A stretch of 64,000 nucleotides of DNA from Peribacillus tepidiphilus (GCF_009466385.1 NZ_WIAQ01000008.1:1-64000), one strand, 5' to 3'. Counted from the stretch's first letter, positions 36,522-46,213 are shown. The notes: generated by a model from the letters alone, not told the origin. Numbers and translations are program-made.

Positions 36522-37697
36522 TTATACGTATTGCCCCACTTTTACATGTCCTTTAATTAGATTTCTAGCAATGATCATACGTTGGATTTCATCTGTACCA
36601 TCGTAAATTCTCCATAATCTCGCTTCTCGGTACCAGCGTTCGATCGGCAATTCTCTCGTATAACCCATTCCTCCATGAATTTGGAGAACACGATCCACCA
36701 CCCGATTACCGATATTCGATCCATATAATTTAGCCATAGAGGCTAAGTGGCGATTATCTTCCCCTTGATCTAGCGTGAAGGCTGCATTTAGTACAAGCCA
36801 TCTGGCTGCCTCAATTTCAACCGCCGAGTCAGCAATTTGCCATTGAATAGCTTGTCTTTCAGCAATCGGTTTGCCAAACGTGATCCGTTCTTTTGAATAA
36901 TCAATCGCCATTTGCAGCAATCTTTCAGCAGATCCGACTGCACGTGCACCAACAATCCACCTAGCAAACCCAATCCATTCAAGTCCAAGCTTATAGCCAC
37001 CATGTACTTCGCCTAAAATGTTCTCTTCCGGCACACGAACATTGTCAAAAATTAATGCTGCTGGCCCCCACTCTCCCATTGTGTCTATATACTCGGATCT
37101 CCAGCCCATGTCACGGTCAGCGATAAAGCACGTGACACCGTCTCGGCCTGTCGCCTTATGTTTTTCTTTATCTGTGATCGCAATGACCATGACAAAGTCC
37201 GCTTCGTTTCCGCCCGTAATAAACGTTTTTTCTCCGTTTAGCACCCATTCATTCCCGTCTTTCACTGCGGTCATTTTAATGTTTCTTGTGTCAGAGCCAG
37301 CGTCAGGTTCTGTCATGGCAAAACACGACTTCTTCTCTCCATTGATGGTAGGAATTAAGTATTTTTTCTTTTGTTCTTCATTTGCATAATAGAGAATATT
37401 ATCTGCTGATCCTCCAAAATGAAAAGGAACAAACGTTTTTGAAACCTCCATTAATACGATGGCCATCATCATTTGGCCTAAATCAGCACCTCCATACTCT
37501 TCAGGCGTGTTGATTCCCCAGAACCCAGCTTCCTTTGCTTTTAGTTGAAGTTCTTTTAGTTTGCCTGGTGGTAAACTTGGTCTGCCTTCTCTTTCATTTC
37601 TTAGTACTTCATTTTCAAGAGGCATGAGTTCTTTTTCTACAAACTTACGAATTGTTTTTTGTACCATTTTTTGTTCATCTGTTAGGCGTAAGTACAT
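36522..37697 (-). CDS. Acyl-CoA dehydrogenase B
   Basis: A 391-residue acyl-CoA dehydrogenase with CFAMTEPDAGSDTRNIKM, WVLNGEKTFITGGNEADFVM and C-terminal RLWRIYDGTDEIQRM. The residue matching the medium-chain catalytic Glu is Asp here (YDGT), so the base may be Asp or located elsewhere as in isovaleryl-type enzymes. ATG at 37697 (GGAG eight bases upstream); a GTG three codons earlier is possible. First gene of its unit, 55 bases downstream of a perfect TetR-type palindrome. Confidence 0.92.
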   Translation of the reverse strand: MYLRLTDEQKMVQKTIRKFVEKELMPLENEVLRNEREGRPSLPPGKLKELQLKAKEAGFWGINTPEEYGGADLGQMMMAIVLMEVSKTFVPFHFGGSADNILYYANEEQKKKYLIPTINGEKKSCFAMTEPDAGSDTRNIKMTAVKDGNEWVLNGEKTFITGGNEADFVMVIAITDKEKHKATGRDGVTCFIADRDMGWRSEYIDTMGEWGPAALIFDNVRVPEENILGEVHGGYKLGLEWIGFARWIVGARAVGSAERLLQMAIDYSKERITFGKPIAERQAIQWQIADSAVEIEAARWLVLNAAFTLDQGEDNRHLASMAKLYGSNIGNRVVDRVLQIHGGMGYTRELPIERWYREARLWRIYDGTDEIQRMIIARNLIKGHVKVGQYV

Positions 37698-37752
37698 TTC
37701 ATCCACTCCATTCGGAAAGATCCTATTTTAAAACTAACTGACCCTGCCAATT

Positions 37753-37770
37753 ATACTAACCAGTTAGTAT
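37753..37770. promoter_or_regulatory. TetR-type operator 3 (upstream of acyl-CoA dehydrogenase B unit)
   Basis: ATACTAACCAGTTAGTAT, whose 8-base arms ATACTAAC / GTTAGTAT are perfect. It is the best copy of the four. Confidence 0.85.
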
Positions 37771-37911
37771 GTTATTTCTATTTTATTTTGACTTTTCAGA
37801 AAATACAACCTTAATTTCTATTCATGTGACATTTTATATTTCTTAAAAAGGAATTTTCACTTTACAAATATATGTAGTTACCAGATTTTTTGCTAAAGCC
37901 TGCTAGCTGAT

Positions 37912-38697
37912 TTAAGTAATCAGCCAGCCACCATCAGCAAGTACGTCTGAACCAGTCATATAAGAAGCTTCATGTGAGGCCACAAATGCGATAATATTTG
38001 CAATTTCTTCTGGTCTGCCTACTCTTTTTAATGCCGTATTTTTTCTTATGGCTTCTTGAAATTTTTCATTTTTTAATCTCTGATCAGTCAATGGGGTTTC
38101 GATGAAGCCTGGAGAAACCGAGTTTACCCGGATGCCATGAGGTGCCAGCTCATAGGCAAGTGCTCTTGAGAAATTCATCACTCCTGCTTTTGCTGCGCTG
38201 TAATGGGGAATGTGTGAGCCTGCTTTGTATCCAGATAGGGAAGCAACATTTACAATCGCACGATCTCTTTGGGTAACACCTAAATCCTGTTGACTTCCTT
38301 TCACCATGATCTTTCCTAAATCTTTAGATACAAGAAATACACTTTTCAAATTGGTTTTTTGGACATCATCCCAATTTTGAGAGGATGTTTCTAAAATTTT
38401 GGATTGGCTTGATCCTCCTGCATTGTTAATTAAAACGTGCAAGTCTCCATAATGACTGTCAACATATTCAGCCAATTCAGCAACGTCTTCTTCATCTGTA
38501 ACGTCACAAGTAAAAACTTCTGCTGCAGGTATTTTAGTCGTTTGATTAATTTTATTTGCTACATAATCAAGCTTTGCCTTCGTTCTGCCAACTAAAATCA
38601 CTTTTGCACCCTCATTAGCAAGTCGAATGGCTGTATATTCCCCAATACCGCTTCCTGCTCCTGTAATGACAGCTATTGTTTGCGAAAACCTGTTCAA
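37912..38697 (-). CDS. SDR-family oxidoreductase
   Basis: About 261 residues: TGAGSGIGEYTAIRLANEG, LINNAGGSSQSKIL, NVASLSGYKAGSHIPHYSAA and YSAAK active site, PGFIETPLTDQ. AKVILVGRTKAKL after beta-2 (Arg instead of Asp) suggests NADP(H). The TTG at 38697 has GGAGG seven bases upstream; the ATG two codons earlier is too close to that site. Last gene of the long unit descending from 47.8 kb. Role in the pathway (ketone or hydroxyacyl step) is not resolved. Confidence 0.88.
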   Translation of the reverse strand: MNRFSQTIAVITGAGSGIGEYTAIRLANEGAKVILVGRTKAKLDYVANKINQTTKIPAAEVFTCDVTDEEDVAELAEYVDSHYGDLHVLINNAGGSSQSKILETSSQNWDDVQKTNLKSVFLVSKDLGKIMVKGSQQDLGVTQRDRAIVNVASLSGYKAGSHIPHYSAAKAGVMNFSRALAYELAPHGIRVNSVSPGFIETPLTDQRLKNEKFQEAIRKNTALKRVGRPEEIANIIAFVASHEASYMTGSDVLADGGWLIT

Positions 38698-38740
38698 TTC
38701 CATGCCTCCTTTTACAAAAAATTAATGGATTTATCAATTA

Positions 38741-39721
38741 TCATGATTTTGGTTCTAATATAAGCTTTCCAACAGTTTTTCGGGATTGCAAGAGAGCGTG
38801 GACATGGGCAGCTTCTTCTAAAGGAAAAACATCTCCAATGGTTAATTTCAGCTTCCCTTCAGCTAAATACTGAAACAACTCTTGTAAACTCGTTTTTAAT
38901 AACTCTGGCTTTCTCATGATTTGTGGAAGAAAAAAACCTATAACCGATTGATTTCTGGCCATCAGAGAAGAGGGATAGAATCGACTTTGCTCGCCGCTAG
39001 CTACACCGTAGATTACGAGTCTTCCAAAGGTAGCAAGACATTTTAAGGTTTTGATGAAAACATCTCCACCTGCCATTTCAAGTGCAACATCCACACCCTT
39101 TCCTCCAGTTGCTTCAAGCACTTGTTCCTCCCAATTTTCATTTGTGTAATTGATCAAAACATCTGCACCCATTTCGTGCGCTAGCTGTAGCTTTTCCTCT
39201 GTACTGGCAGTAGCAATTACTTTTCCGGCCCCAAAAAGCTTAGCTAGCTGTACAGCCAATGTACCTACACCTCCTGCTGCTGCATGAACTAATACGCTTT
39301 CACCTTCTTGCAGTCGCCCCATTGTTTTTAAAATATGATAAGCACTTAAGCCTTGTAATGGTAGTGCAGCGGCCTGATTAAAATCCAACTGTTCTGGAAT
39401 TGGAATAAGAGACCGCTCATCAGCAATTGCGTATTCCGCATATCCTCCGGATTCAATTAACGTCACGACTCTTGTTCCTGGCTTTACTGACGTTACATAC
39501 TCTCCTACTTCTACTACAATTCCGGCTACTTCAGCACCAGGAATGAATGGAAGAGTGGTTTTCACAACATATTGACCTTCTCTTCGTGCGGTATCCGCAT
39601 AATTGACGGCAGCTGCATGAATTTCGATTAATACTTCTCTACCTTTCGGAACAGGTTTCTCAACTTCTACTTTCTGTAAAACTTCAGGTCCACCAAATTT
39701 TGTGAATTGTATCGCTTTCAT
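38741..39721 (-). CDS. NADPH:quinone reductase-like zinc-type MDR oxidoreductase
   Basis: A 326-residue medium-chain reductase of the QOR group: MKAIQFTKFGGPEVLQKVEV opening, AAALPLQGLSAYHIL, and the cofactor loop HAAAGGVGTLAVQLAKLFGA. No structural zinc Cys cluster, as expected for QOR. It could reduce an enoyl-CoA, enone or quinone. ATG with AGGAGG. In the operon between crotonase and SDR genes. Confidence 0.9.
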   Translation of the reverse strand: MKAIQFTKFGGPEVLQKVEVEKPVPKGREVLIEIHAAAVNYADTARREGQYVVKTTLPFIPGAEVAGIVVEVGEYVTSVKPGTRVVTLIESGGYAEYAIADERSLIPIPEQLDFNQAAALPLQGLSAYHILKTMGRLQEGESVLVHAAAGGVGTLAVQLAKLFGAGKVIATASTEEKLQLAHEMGADVLINYTNENWEEQVLEATGGKGVDVALEMAGGDVFIKTLKCLATFGRLVIYGVASGEQSRFYPSSLMARNQSVIGFFLPQIMRKPELLKTSLQELFQYLAEGKLKLTIGDVFPLEEAAHVHALLQSRKTVGKLILEPKS

Positions 39722-39736
39722 AACTTCCTCCTATTC

Positions 39737-40516
39737 TTATCTTCCTGTAAAAGATGGTTTTCTTTTTTCTTTAAAAGCTGAAACTCCTTCTACATGATCT
39801 TCTGTTGTGACCATTAAAGTTTGAGTAATCGCTTCTTGTTCTAGAATTTCGTCAAGAGTAGCAGTAAAAGAATGATCAATCAGTTTTTTCATCATCCCAT
39901 ATGCTTTACCAGGTCCACACGCTAGTTTAGAAGCAAACATTAACGCTTCCTCCTTTAAGTCTTCAGCAGGAACAAGCCGATTCACGACCCCTAACTGATA
40001 CAAACGTTCAGCAGATACCGGTTCGCCAGTAAAGAAAAACTGTTTTGCCAAATGTGGACCTATGATTCGTGGAAGGAAATACGACCCTCCACCATCAGAG
40101 ATTAATCCAACCTGTGAAAAGCTCAGTGCGAATTTACTATCTTCTGCTGCAATAATTAAGTCGCATGCCAATGCCAAGTTAAAGCCTGCACCAGCAGCAA
40201 ACCCATGAACCGCCGCAATGATTGGCTTCTCTGTTTCTCTTATTTTCAAAATGCATTTATTCAATCTATTAATATGCTCATATACTTGCTGTGGATTAGC
40301 TTTCCCCATATTTTTCACGTCGCCGCCTGCACTAAATGAACGGCCAGCTCCAAACATAACAATTGCTCTAATTTCTGGATTCTTTTGAGCGTTTTCAAGT
40401 GCATCCACTAAACCGTTAATCATGTCAGCACTAAATGCATTTAAACTTTCTGGTCTGTTTAACGTTAATGTCATAACGCGATTCGATACATCTACTAATA
40501 AGTCTTGATTACTCAT
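39737..40516 (-). CDS. Enoyl-CoA hydratase/isomerase (crotonase family)
   Basis: A 259-residue crotonase. Oxyanion-hole segments MFGAGRSFSAGGDVKNM and HGFAAGAGFNLALACDLIIA. The following loop reads SFSQVGLISDGGGSYFLPRI, resembling PaaG-type isomerase/hydratase proteins rather than classical hydratase with two Glu. ATG with AAGGGGG. Context gives a hydration or double-bond isomerisation step. Confidence 0.9.
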   Translation of the reverse strand: MSNQDLLVDVSNRVMTLTLNRPESLNAFSADMINGLVDALENAQKNPEIRAIVMFGAGRSFSAGGDVKNMGKANPQQVYEHINRLNKCILKIRETEKPIIAAVHGFAAGAGFNLALACDLIIAAEDSKFALSFSQVGLISDGGGSYFLPRIIGPHLAKQFFFTGEPVSAERLYQLGVVNRLVPAEDLKEEALMFASKLACGPGKAYGMMKKLIDHSFTATLDEILEQEAITQTLMVTTEDHVEGVSAFKEKRKPSFTGR

Positions 40517-40543
40517 GAAAAACTTCCCCCTTTTATTTACTGC

Positions 40544-41614
40544 TCAAACCTTCTCTAAAGCCACATTCGATCCATGGGTGATTAAGCTTTTGGCAAATTC
40601 ATCAAACTTGGAGAACCGTTGATCGTTTGTTTGGCCTTTTTTATAGCGATAATAGATTTGTTGAACGATAACGGCTAGCTTGAAATAAGCAAACGATAAA
40701 TAAAAATTCATATTCGAAACGTCTCGTCCACTTTTCCTTGCATAAGCTTCAATGAATTGTTTACGTGTCATAAACCCATCGTATACTGTTACAGGAGCTT
40801 TACCCAATCCTTGTTTTAAAAGGTTTGGATCATCCTTTTCGATCCAATAGCCCATTGCCACACCTAGATCAGCGAGAGGATCGCCTACTGTAGCCATTTC
40901 CCAGTCAAATAAACCAATCAATGTGGATAAATCTCTACTAAACATAGAATTATTCAATTTGTAATCATAATGAATAACGGCAGATTGATGATTTTTTGGG
41001 ATATGCTTAATTAGCCAGCTTGTAAGTGCCTCAACTTCTGTTATTTCACTCGTTTTTGCTCGCTCGTATCTTGAAATCCACCCATGAACTTGTCTTTCCA
41101 TGAATCTCTCCGGTTTACTTATTTCCAATAAACCAGTCTTTTTGTAGTCAATGGAGTGAAGCTCTACGAGTTTATCAACCATTTCATTGGAGATCCGTTC
41201 ACATAGTTCTTTTGTTACAGTAATATGTTCAGGGAAAGAGGTATCGAAGACCTCTCCATGCTTCCTTTCCATAATAAAAAACAGACTTCCAACGATGCTT
41301 TCATCTTCCGAAAAAAGGATTGGTTTAGGAGCTGCTGAATATAAAGGATGAATTTCAGATAGGATTCGATATTCTCTTTTCATATCATGAGCTCTCGGTG
41401 CTACTGGCCCTAGTGGTGGGCGCCTTAACACGGCTTCCCACTCACCTATTTTCAATAAATACGTTAAATTGGAGTTTCCTGCTGAAAATTGACGGATGGT
41501 CAACTCCTCCATTGGTAAGTCTTCAATCTGTTCATATAAAAACTTTTTTAATGCTGGAAGGTTTAATTCTTCTCCTTGTCGAACATGAATCGTTTCTCTG
41601 TCTACTTTTTCCAT
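40544..41614 (-). CDS. APH-fold kinase (ACAD10/11 N-terminal / LvaA-like)
   Basis: A 356-residue aminoglycoside-phosphotransferase-fold kinase. Ion-pair and catalytic motifs: LRRPPLGPVAPRAHDMKRE (typical of the ACAD10/11-kinase group), IHYDYKLNNSMF catalytic loop (HxDxxxxN) and GLFDWEMATVGDPLADLGVA metal-binding loop. In this group the substrate is a hydroxyacyl-CoA: mammalian ACAD10/11 and bacterial LvaA phosphorylate 4-hydroxyacyl-CoA before elimination. The matching dehydrogenase half is encoded at 44864-46102 in the same unit. Usual HGD is HYD here. ATG with AAGGAGG. Confidence 0.9.
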   Translation of the reverse strand: MEKVDRETIHVRQGEELNLPALKKFLYEQIEDLPMEELTIRQFSAGNSNLTYLLKIGEWEAVLRRPPLGPVAPRAHDMKREYRILSEIHPLYSAAPKPILFSEDESIVGSLFFIMERKHGEVFDTSFPEHITVTKELCERISNEMVDKLVELHSIDYKKTGLLEISKPERFMERQVHGWISRYERAKTSEITEVEALTSWLIKHIPKNHQSAVIHYDYKLNNSMFSRDLSTLIGLFDWEMATVGDPLADLGVAMGYWIEKDDPNLLKQGLGKAPVTVYDGFMTRKQFIEAYARKSGRDVSNMNFYLSFAYFKLAVIVQQIYYRYKKGQTNDQRFSKFDEFAKSLITHGSNVALEKV

Positions 41615-41636
41615 AAACTACCCTCCTTCCTCAATG

Positions 41637-42044
41637 TTAAGAACATTCAGACTTCATATGCCCTGCTAGCTGACTTTTTAATAATTCTGGAATCTGTTCA
41701 CTTTTTTGTTCTTCATAATTGTAATAGACAACAATTGCACTTGCGCTTGCTATGATTTGTTTTGTTTGGGCACAAACGATTTCGTGTTCTAATTGAAAGC
41801 TTTTTGTACCAATTTTAGAAACGCAGGTTTTGATGGAAAAAATTTGATTGAAGTAACCTTGATTGATAAAGTTGCAGGTTGTTGATGCTAAAATAAAGTT
41901 CCAATCTTTTGCTTTCATGTTAAACCCTAAAAATTGAAAAAATTTTATTCTTGCTTCTTCAAGGTAAACAAAGTAGCTTGTATTATTGATATGTCCTAAT
42001 GCATCTGTTTCTGAAAATCGCCCCGTTATTTCAATTTCGTGCAT
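41637..42044 (-). CDS. Hot-dog acyl-CoA thioesterase (4HBT/YbgC-like)
   Basis: A 135-residue thioesterase. Catalytic segment RFSETDALGHINNTSYFVYL with the conserved Asp and HINN, and AWxF-like middle strand. It hydrolyses an acyl-CoA, perhaps freeing CoA from dead-end intermediates. ATG at 42044 has AAGGAGG eight bases upstream. It lies 22 bases before the kinase gene. Confidence 0.88.
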   Translation of the reverse strand: MHEIEITGRFSETDALGHINNTSYFVYLEEARIKFFQFLGFNMKAKDWNFILASTTCNFINQGYFNQIFSIKTCVSKIGTKSFQLEHEIVCAQTKQIIASASAIVVYYNYEEQKSEQIPELLKSQLAGHMKSECS

Positions 42045-42139
42045 GAACACACCTCCTTACGAGTTGATTTGATACAAAATACTTTTATTTTTTGGCTCTT
42101 TTCGCATAGATTGTTGTTTTTGGGCTAAAAAGTTTGTCC

Positions 42140-42225
42140 GTTGATTTCCGCTCTAGGCAGTTGCTTTCCGCGGGGAGGGATCTCACTCCTCGGCGAAAAA
42201 GAGAGGATCAGTAATAACAAAAATC
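42140..42225. repeat. Dispersed GTTGATTTCCGC element, truncated copy
   Basis: GTTGATTTCCGCTCTAGGCA and CTTTCCGCGGGGAGGGAT match the longer copy at 60506-60633; the similarity also extends about 15 bases upstream (AAAGTTTG). The right half is missing. It interrupts the spacing between ligase 2 and the thioesterase in the operon. Confidence 0.8.
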
Positions 42226-42269
42226 TCCCGAACCTTTCTTTTATATCTTTTCTTTGGGTGTTATTAACG

Positions 42270-43889
42270 TTAATTGGGTTTTGACTCCAAGGCTTCTCGA
42301 AGTGCCCTCCGCAGAATTTTTCCAACACTTGTTTTTGGAAGCTGCTCACGGAATTCTACAATCCGAGGAGCTTTATAAGTTGCCATATTTCTTAAACAAA
42401 AGTCAATGATTTCTTGTTCCGTTGCAGTTTTACCTGGTTTTAATACAACGACAGCTTTTACATTTTCACCTCTATAAGGATCAGGTACACCTATTACAAC
42501 GGCCTCCTGTATACATGGATGTTCATATAATATTTCTTCGACCTCACGTGGATAAACGTTGTATCCGCTTGCAATGATCAAATCTTTCTTTCTATCGATA
42601 ATCGAAACATACCCATCCTCATCCACTTTAGCAATATCTCCTGTATACAACCAACCGTCTCGAAGTGTATGAGCAGTTTCCTCTGGCATATTCCAATACC
42701 CTTTCATGATTTGAGGGCCTCTTATAATTAGTTCGCCTATTTCACCTGTCGGGACTTCTTCATTTCCCGTTCCCAAATCCACTATTTTATAATCAGTCGA
42801 TGGCACACCAATACCGACCGTACCAGGCTTTCTTTCAGCAAATACTGGATTGCAATGGGTCGTTGGAGACGCCTCAGATAACCCGTATCCTTCTAATATT
42901 TTTGCACCTGTAATTCTTTCAAATTGATTTAATAATTCAACTGGCATTGGAGCACTGCCACTATTACAAATTTTAATACTATTGATTCCGTATTCCTCTG
43001 CCTCAGGATGATTAGTAATGGCCACATACATCGTAGGAACACCTGGAAATATCGTAGGCTGTTCTGTTTTTATGGTATTTAACACTTCCATTAATTCAAA
43101 TCGAGGAAGAAGAATCATTTCATTTGCCGTATAAAGGGTAAGATTCATACAAGAATTCATTCCAAAGACATGAAAAAATGGGATGACGGATAAATTACGC
43201 TCTTTTCCAATTTCTATATGATCTTTAAAAAACTCATAGCATTGAATCACATTCGCAAAAATATTACGATGAGTTAACATGGCCCCTTTGGATCTACCTG
43301 TAGTACCACCAGTATATTGAAGAACAGCCACATCATTTTCAGGCTGTATGCTTACTGGAAGTACTTGACCATTCCCCTCTGTTAAAAAATCTTCAAATGT
43401 ACGATCAGGAGTAAAATTTTTACCAGAAGGCGGTAAACTTACAACAATGATTTTCTTTATATTTGTTTTAGGCTGTATTGCTTTTACTATTGGATATAGA
43501 GCCTCCAATACGATAATTGTTTCAGCACCAGAGTCATGTATTACATGCTTTAGCTCCCGTTCAACAGACATAGGATTCACTTGTGTAACAATAGCACCAG
43601 CTGTCAATATTCCGTAAAAGGAAATGACGTATTGAGGACAGTTTGGGAGCATAATGGCCACTCGATCACCCTTCTGAATGCCATTTTTTTGTAGAGAAGA
43701 AGCAAAAGCTGTTACTGCGAATTGAAGCTCTTGATAGGTGATTTTCTTATTAAAAAATGAGATGGCGTTATTGGAAGGATATTTTGAAGCAATTTCATGT
43801 AGCATTTCAGGTAATGATTTTCTTGGTATAGTAATATCTGTGGCGATTGTTTCAGGGTAATGGGATATCCAGGCTTTTTTGGCATTCAT
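42270..43889 (-). CDS. AMP-dependent acyl-CoA ligase 2 (long-chain FadD-like)
   Basis: A 539-residue ANL ligase: P-loop QYTGGTTGRSKGAMLTHRN, LEGYGLSEASPTTHCNP, WLYTGDIAKVDEDGYVSIID and DRKKDLIIASGYNVYPREVE, catalytic Lys in TSVGKILRRAL. A different subfamily from ligase 1, closer to FadD/LcfB. Second activation enzyme of the regulon. ATG with GGGAGG. A roughly 170-base gap before it leaves room for an internal promoter. Confidence 0.93.
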   Translation of the reverse strand: MNAKKAWISHYPETIATDITIPRKSLPEMLHEIASKYPSNNAISFFNKKITYQELQFAVTAFASSLQKNGIQKGDRVAIMLPNCPQYVISFYGILTAGAIVTQVNPMSVERELKHVIHDSGAETIIVLEALYPIVKAIQPKTNIKKIIVVSLPPSGKNFTPDRTFEDFLTEGNGQVLPVSIQPENDVAVLQYTGGTTGRSKGAMLTHRNIFANVIQCYEFFKDHIEIGKERNLSVIPFFHVFGMNSCMNLTLYTANEMILLPRFELMEVLNTIKTEQPTIFPGVPTMYVAITNHPEAEEYGINSIKICNSGSAPMPVELLNQFERITGAKILEGYGLSEASPTTHCNPVFAERKPGTVGIGVPSTDYKIVDLGTGNEEVPTGEIGELIIRGPQIMKGYWNMPEETAHTLRDGWLYTGDIAKVDEDGYVSIIDRKKDLIIASGYNVYPREVEEILYEHPCIQEAVVIGVPDPYRGENVKAVVVLKPGKTATEQEIIDFCLRNMATYKAPRIVEFREQLPKTSVGKILRRALREALESKPN

Positions 43890-44056
43890 TTCTTAATACC
43901 TCCCTAATATTATTTAGGTATTACAATTTATATTTCATAGGAGAGTATATTAGCATCTAGCAGATTAATAGAACTGGATTATAGGTTTTACTTGATTTAA
44001 CAAAGTGTAAACATAAGAGGATTTTTCCGTTTCAATGAAAACTAAGATTAAGAATA

Positions 44057-44809
44057 TTAAAAAATCACTCCTCCACCATCAACCGACAATGTTGCACCAG
44101 TAATAAATGAGGCTTCGTCTGATGCTAAAAATAAAACGGCATTTGCCACTTCTTCTGGATTCCCAATTCTGCCGAGTGCATTAGCACGTGAAATAATCGG
44201 CCATTTACGTTCGTTATTTTTCCATTGATCAATGATTTTTGTGTCAATAACACCAGGAGCAATGGCATTGACTCGAATATTGTATTTCCCGTATTCTAAC
44301 GCAGCATTTTGCGTCAATAAGATGACTCCACCTTTAGCAGCATTATAGGCGGATAAATATTTTTGGCCTTTTAACCCCATGACGCTTGAAGTATTAATAA
44401 TAACCCCATTCCCAGACTTTTTAAGTTCTGGAACCGCATATTTTATCCCAAGAAAAACCCCTTTTAAGTTACTATCGATCACCTTATTCCACTCTTCTTC
44501 CAGCAGATCTACACTTCTCACTTCTGAGTTTCCAATTCCAGCATTGTTAAACAAAACATCCAAAGCGCCAAAAATTTCAACAGTAGAATGTATCAAATTT
44601 TGTACATCTTCTGAATTTGTTACATCTGTTTTAATAAAACATGCTTCACCACCTTTTTCTTTAATAAAAGAAACGGTTTCTTGCCCAGACACCGAATCTA
44701 TATCAGCAACAACTACTTTTGCTCCTTCTTGAGAAAAGCGTAGGGAAGTGGAACGACCAATTCCACCGCCTCCACCTGTAATGATGGCTACCTTTTTTTT
44801 TAACCTCAT
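44057..44809 (-). CDS. SDR-family oxidoreductase
   Basis: A 250-residue SDR: TGGGGGIGRSTSLRFSQEGA, VVVADIDSVSGQE (Asp after beta-2, NAD preference), NNAGIGNSEVRSVD, YNAAK active site, DGGGVIF end. Immediately after the ACAD10/11-type dehydrogenase gene (54 bases). An LvaD-like role acting on an oxo- or hydroxyacyl-CoA is an attractive but unproven guess. Confidence 0.92.
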   Translation of the reverse strand: MRLKKKVAIITGGGGGIGRSTSLRFSQEGAKVVVADIDSVSGQETVSFIKEKGGEACFIKTDVTNSEDVQNLIHSTVEIFGALDVLFNNAGIGNSEVRSVDLLEEEWNKVIDSNLKGVFLGIKYAVPELKKSGNGVIINTSSVMGLKGQKYLSAYNAAKGGVILLTQNAALEYGKYNIRVNAIAPGVIDTKIIDQWKNNERKWPIISRANALGRIGNPEEVANAVLFLASDEASFITGATLSVDGGGVIF

Positions 44810-44863
44810 TTTTGAACCCCCTTATTCAGTTAGAGGTAGATTCATGTTAATGCACGATCTTAT

Positions 44864-46102
44864 CTATTTTTGAGTAGTGACTAAATCAGATTTCCACTGG
44901 TATTTTCGAAGCTCGAGTTTAGCAAGTTGAGCACGGTGTACTTCATCTGGACCGTCAGCCAGTCTTAATGTTCTAGCATTTGCCCATTGAGCAGCTAGAG
45001 TAAAATCATTTGAAACTCCTGCTGCACCAAGAGCCTGTATAGCTCTGTCAATTACACGTAATGCCATGGAAGGTGCAACTACTTTTATCATGGCAATTTC
45101 TGTTTTTGCTTCTTTGTTTCCAACTTTATCCATCATGTATGCTGCTTTCAAAGTTAGCAATCTAGCCTGTTCAATTTCAATTCTTGAATCGGCGATCCAT
45201 TCTTGAATGACCCCTTGGCTACTTAGTGATTTGCCAAAGGCTACACGATTTTGAACTCGCTTACATAATTCTTCTAGTGCACGTTCTGCAGCTCCTATTA
45301 ATCTCATACAATGATGAATTCTGCCTGGGCCTAATCGACCTTGAGCGATGGCAAAGCCTTTCCCTTCTCCCCAAATAATGTTCTCAGCAGGGACTCTAAC
45401 ATTTTCATAGCTAATCTCCGCATGTCCATGTGGCGCATGATCATAACCAAATACAGGGAGCAATCTTTCGATTTTAACACCTGGGGTATCTAAAGGAACA
45501 AGAATCATCGATTGCTGTTCATAACGATTTGCACTAGGATCGGTTTTTCCCATGACAATCGCAATTTTACAGCGTGGATCTCCAGCTCCTGAAGACCACC
45601 ATTTTCGGCCATTGATTATGTAGGAGTCTCCATCTCTTTGAATACTAGCTTGAATATTGGTGGCATCAGAAGAAGCAACGTCAGGCTCCGTCATGGAAAA
45701 ACAAGAACGGATTTCTCCTGCAAGAAGCGGAATTAGCCATTGTCTTTTTTGTTCCTCAGAGCCATATCGTTCTAGAACTTCCATATTCCCTGTATCTGGG
45801 GCACTACAATTGAATACTTCTGGCCCAATCATAGAGCGACCCATAATTTCACATAGCGGAGCATATTCTAGATTCGTCAGCCCTGCACCAGAATCGCTTT
45901 CAGGTAGGAAAAGATTCCATAAACCTTCCGCTCTTGCCTTTGCTTTTAATTCTTCCATAATGGGTGGAACTCCACTCCAACGAGATTCTTGCTCGTTCAA
46001 CTGTTCCTCATATACTTTTTCATTTGGGTACACATACTTCTCCATAAATTGCGTTAATCTTTGTTGCAATTCTATTACTTTAGGTGAATAGGAAAAATCC
46101 AT
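44864..46102 (-). CDS. ACAD10/11-type acyl-CoA dehydrogenase (LvaC-like)
   Basis: A 412-residue dehydrogenase-fold flavoprotein of the ACAD10/11 subgroup. Diagnostic blocks: [56 protein letters not shown] [15 protein letters not shown], and [11 protein letters not shown] in place of YEGT. In ACAD11/LvaC proteins this domain removes phosphate from a 4-phosphoacyl-CoA to give an enoyl-CoA. Together with the kinase at 40544 it equals a split ACAD11. ATG with AAGGAG. Confidence 0.93.
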   Translation of the reverse strand: MDFSYSPKVIELQQRLTQFMEKYVYPNEKVYEEQLNEQESRWSGVPPIMEELKAKARAEGLWNLFLPESDSGAGLTNLEYAPLCEIMGRSMIGPEVFNCSAPDTGNMEVLERYGSEEQKRQWLIPLLAGEIRSCFSMTEPDVASSDATNIQASIQRDGDSYIINGRKWWSSGAGDPRCKIAIVMGKTDPSANRYEQQSMILVPLDTPGVKIERLLPVFGYDHAPHGHAEISYENVRVPAENIIWGEGKGFAIAQGRLGPGRIHHCMRLIGAAERALEELCKRVQNRVAFGKSLSSQGVIQEWIADSRIEIEQARLLTLKAAYMMDKVGNKEAKTEIAMIKVVAPSMALRVIDRAIQALGAAGVSNDFTLAAQWANARTLRLADGPDEVHRAQLAKLELRKYQWKSDLVTTQK

Positions 46103-46213
46103 TCGATCATCTCCTTTTTACATATTAAACGATTCGTATTACGATATTTTTGCACGGCAAAAACATTAGACGGTTTAAATAGATCGTTCATTTTCTTACG
46201 TATAGAAAATGGT

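Noticed and set aside
42125..42349. 74-codon minus-strand frame
   Set aside because: Overlaps the ligase 3' end and the dispersed repeat; shadow of both.
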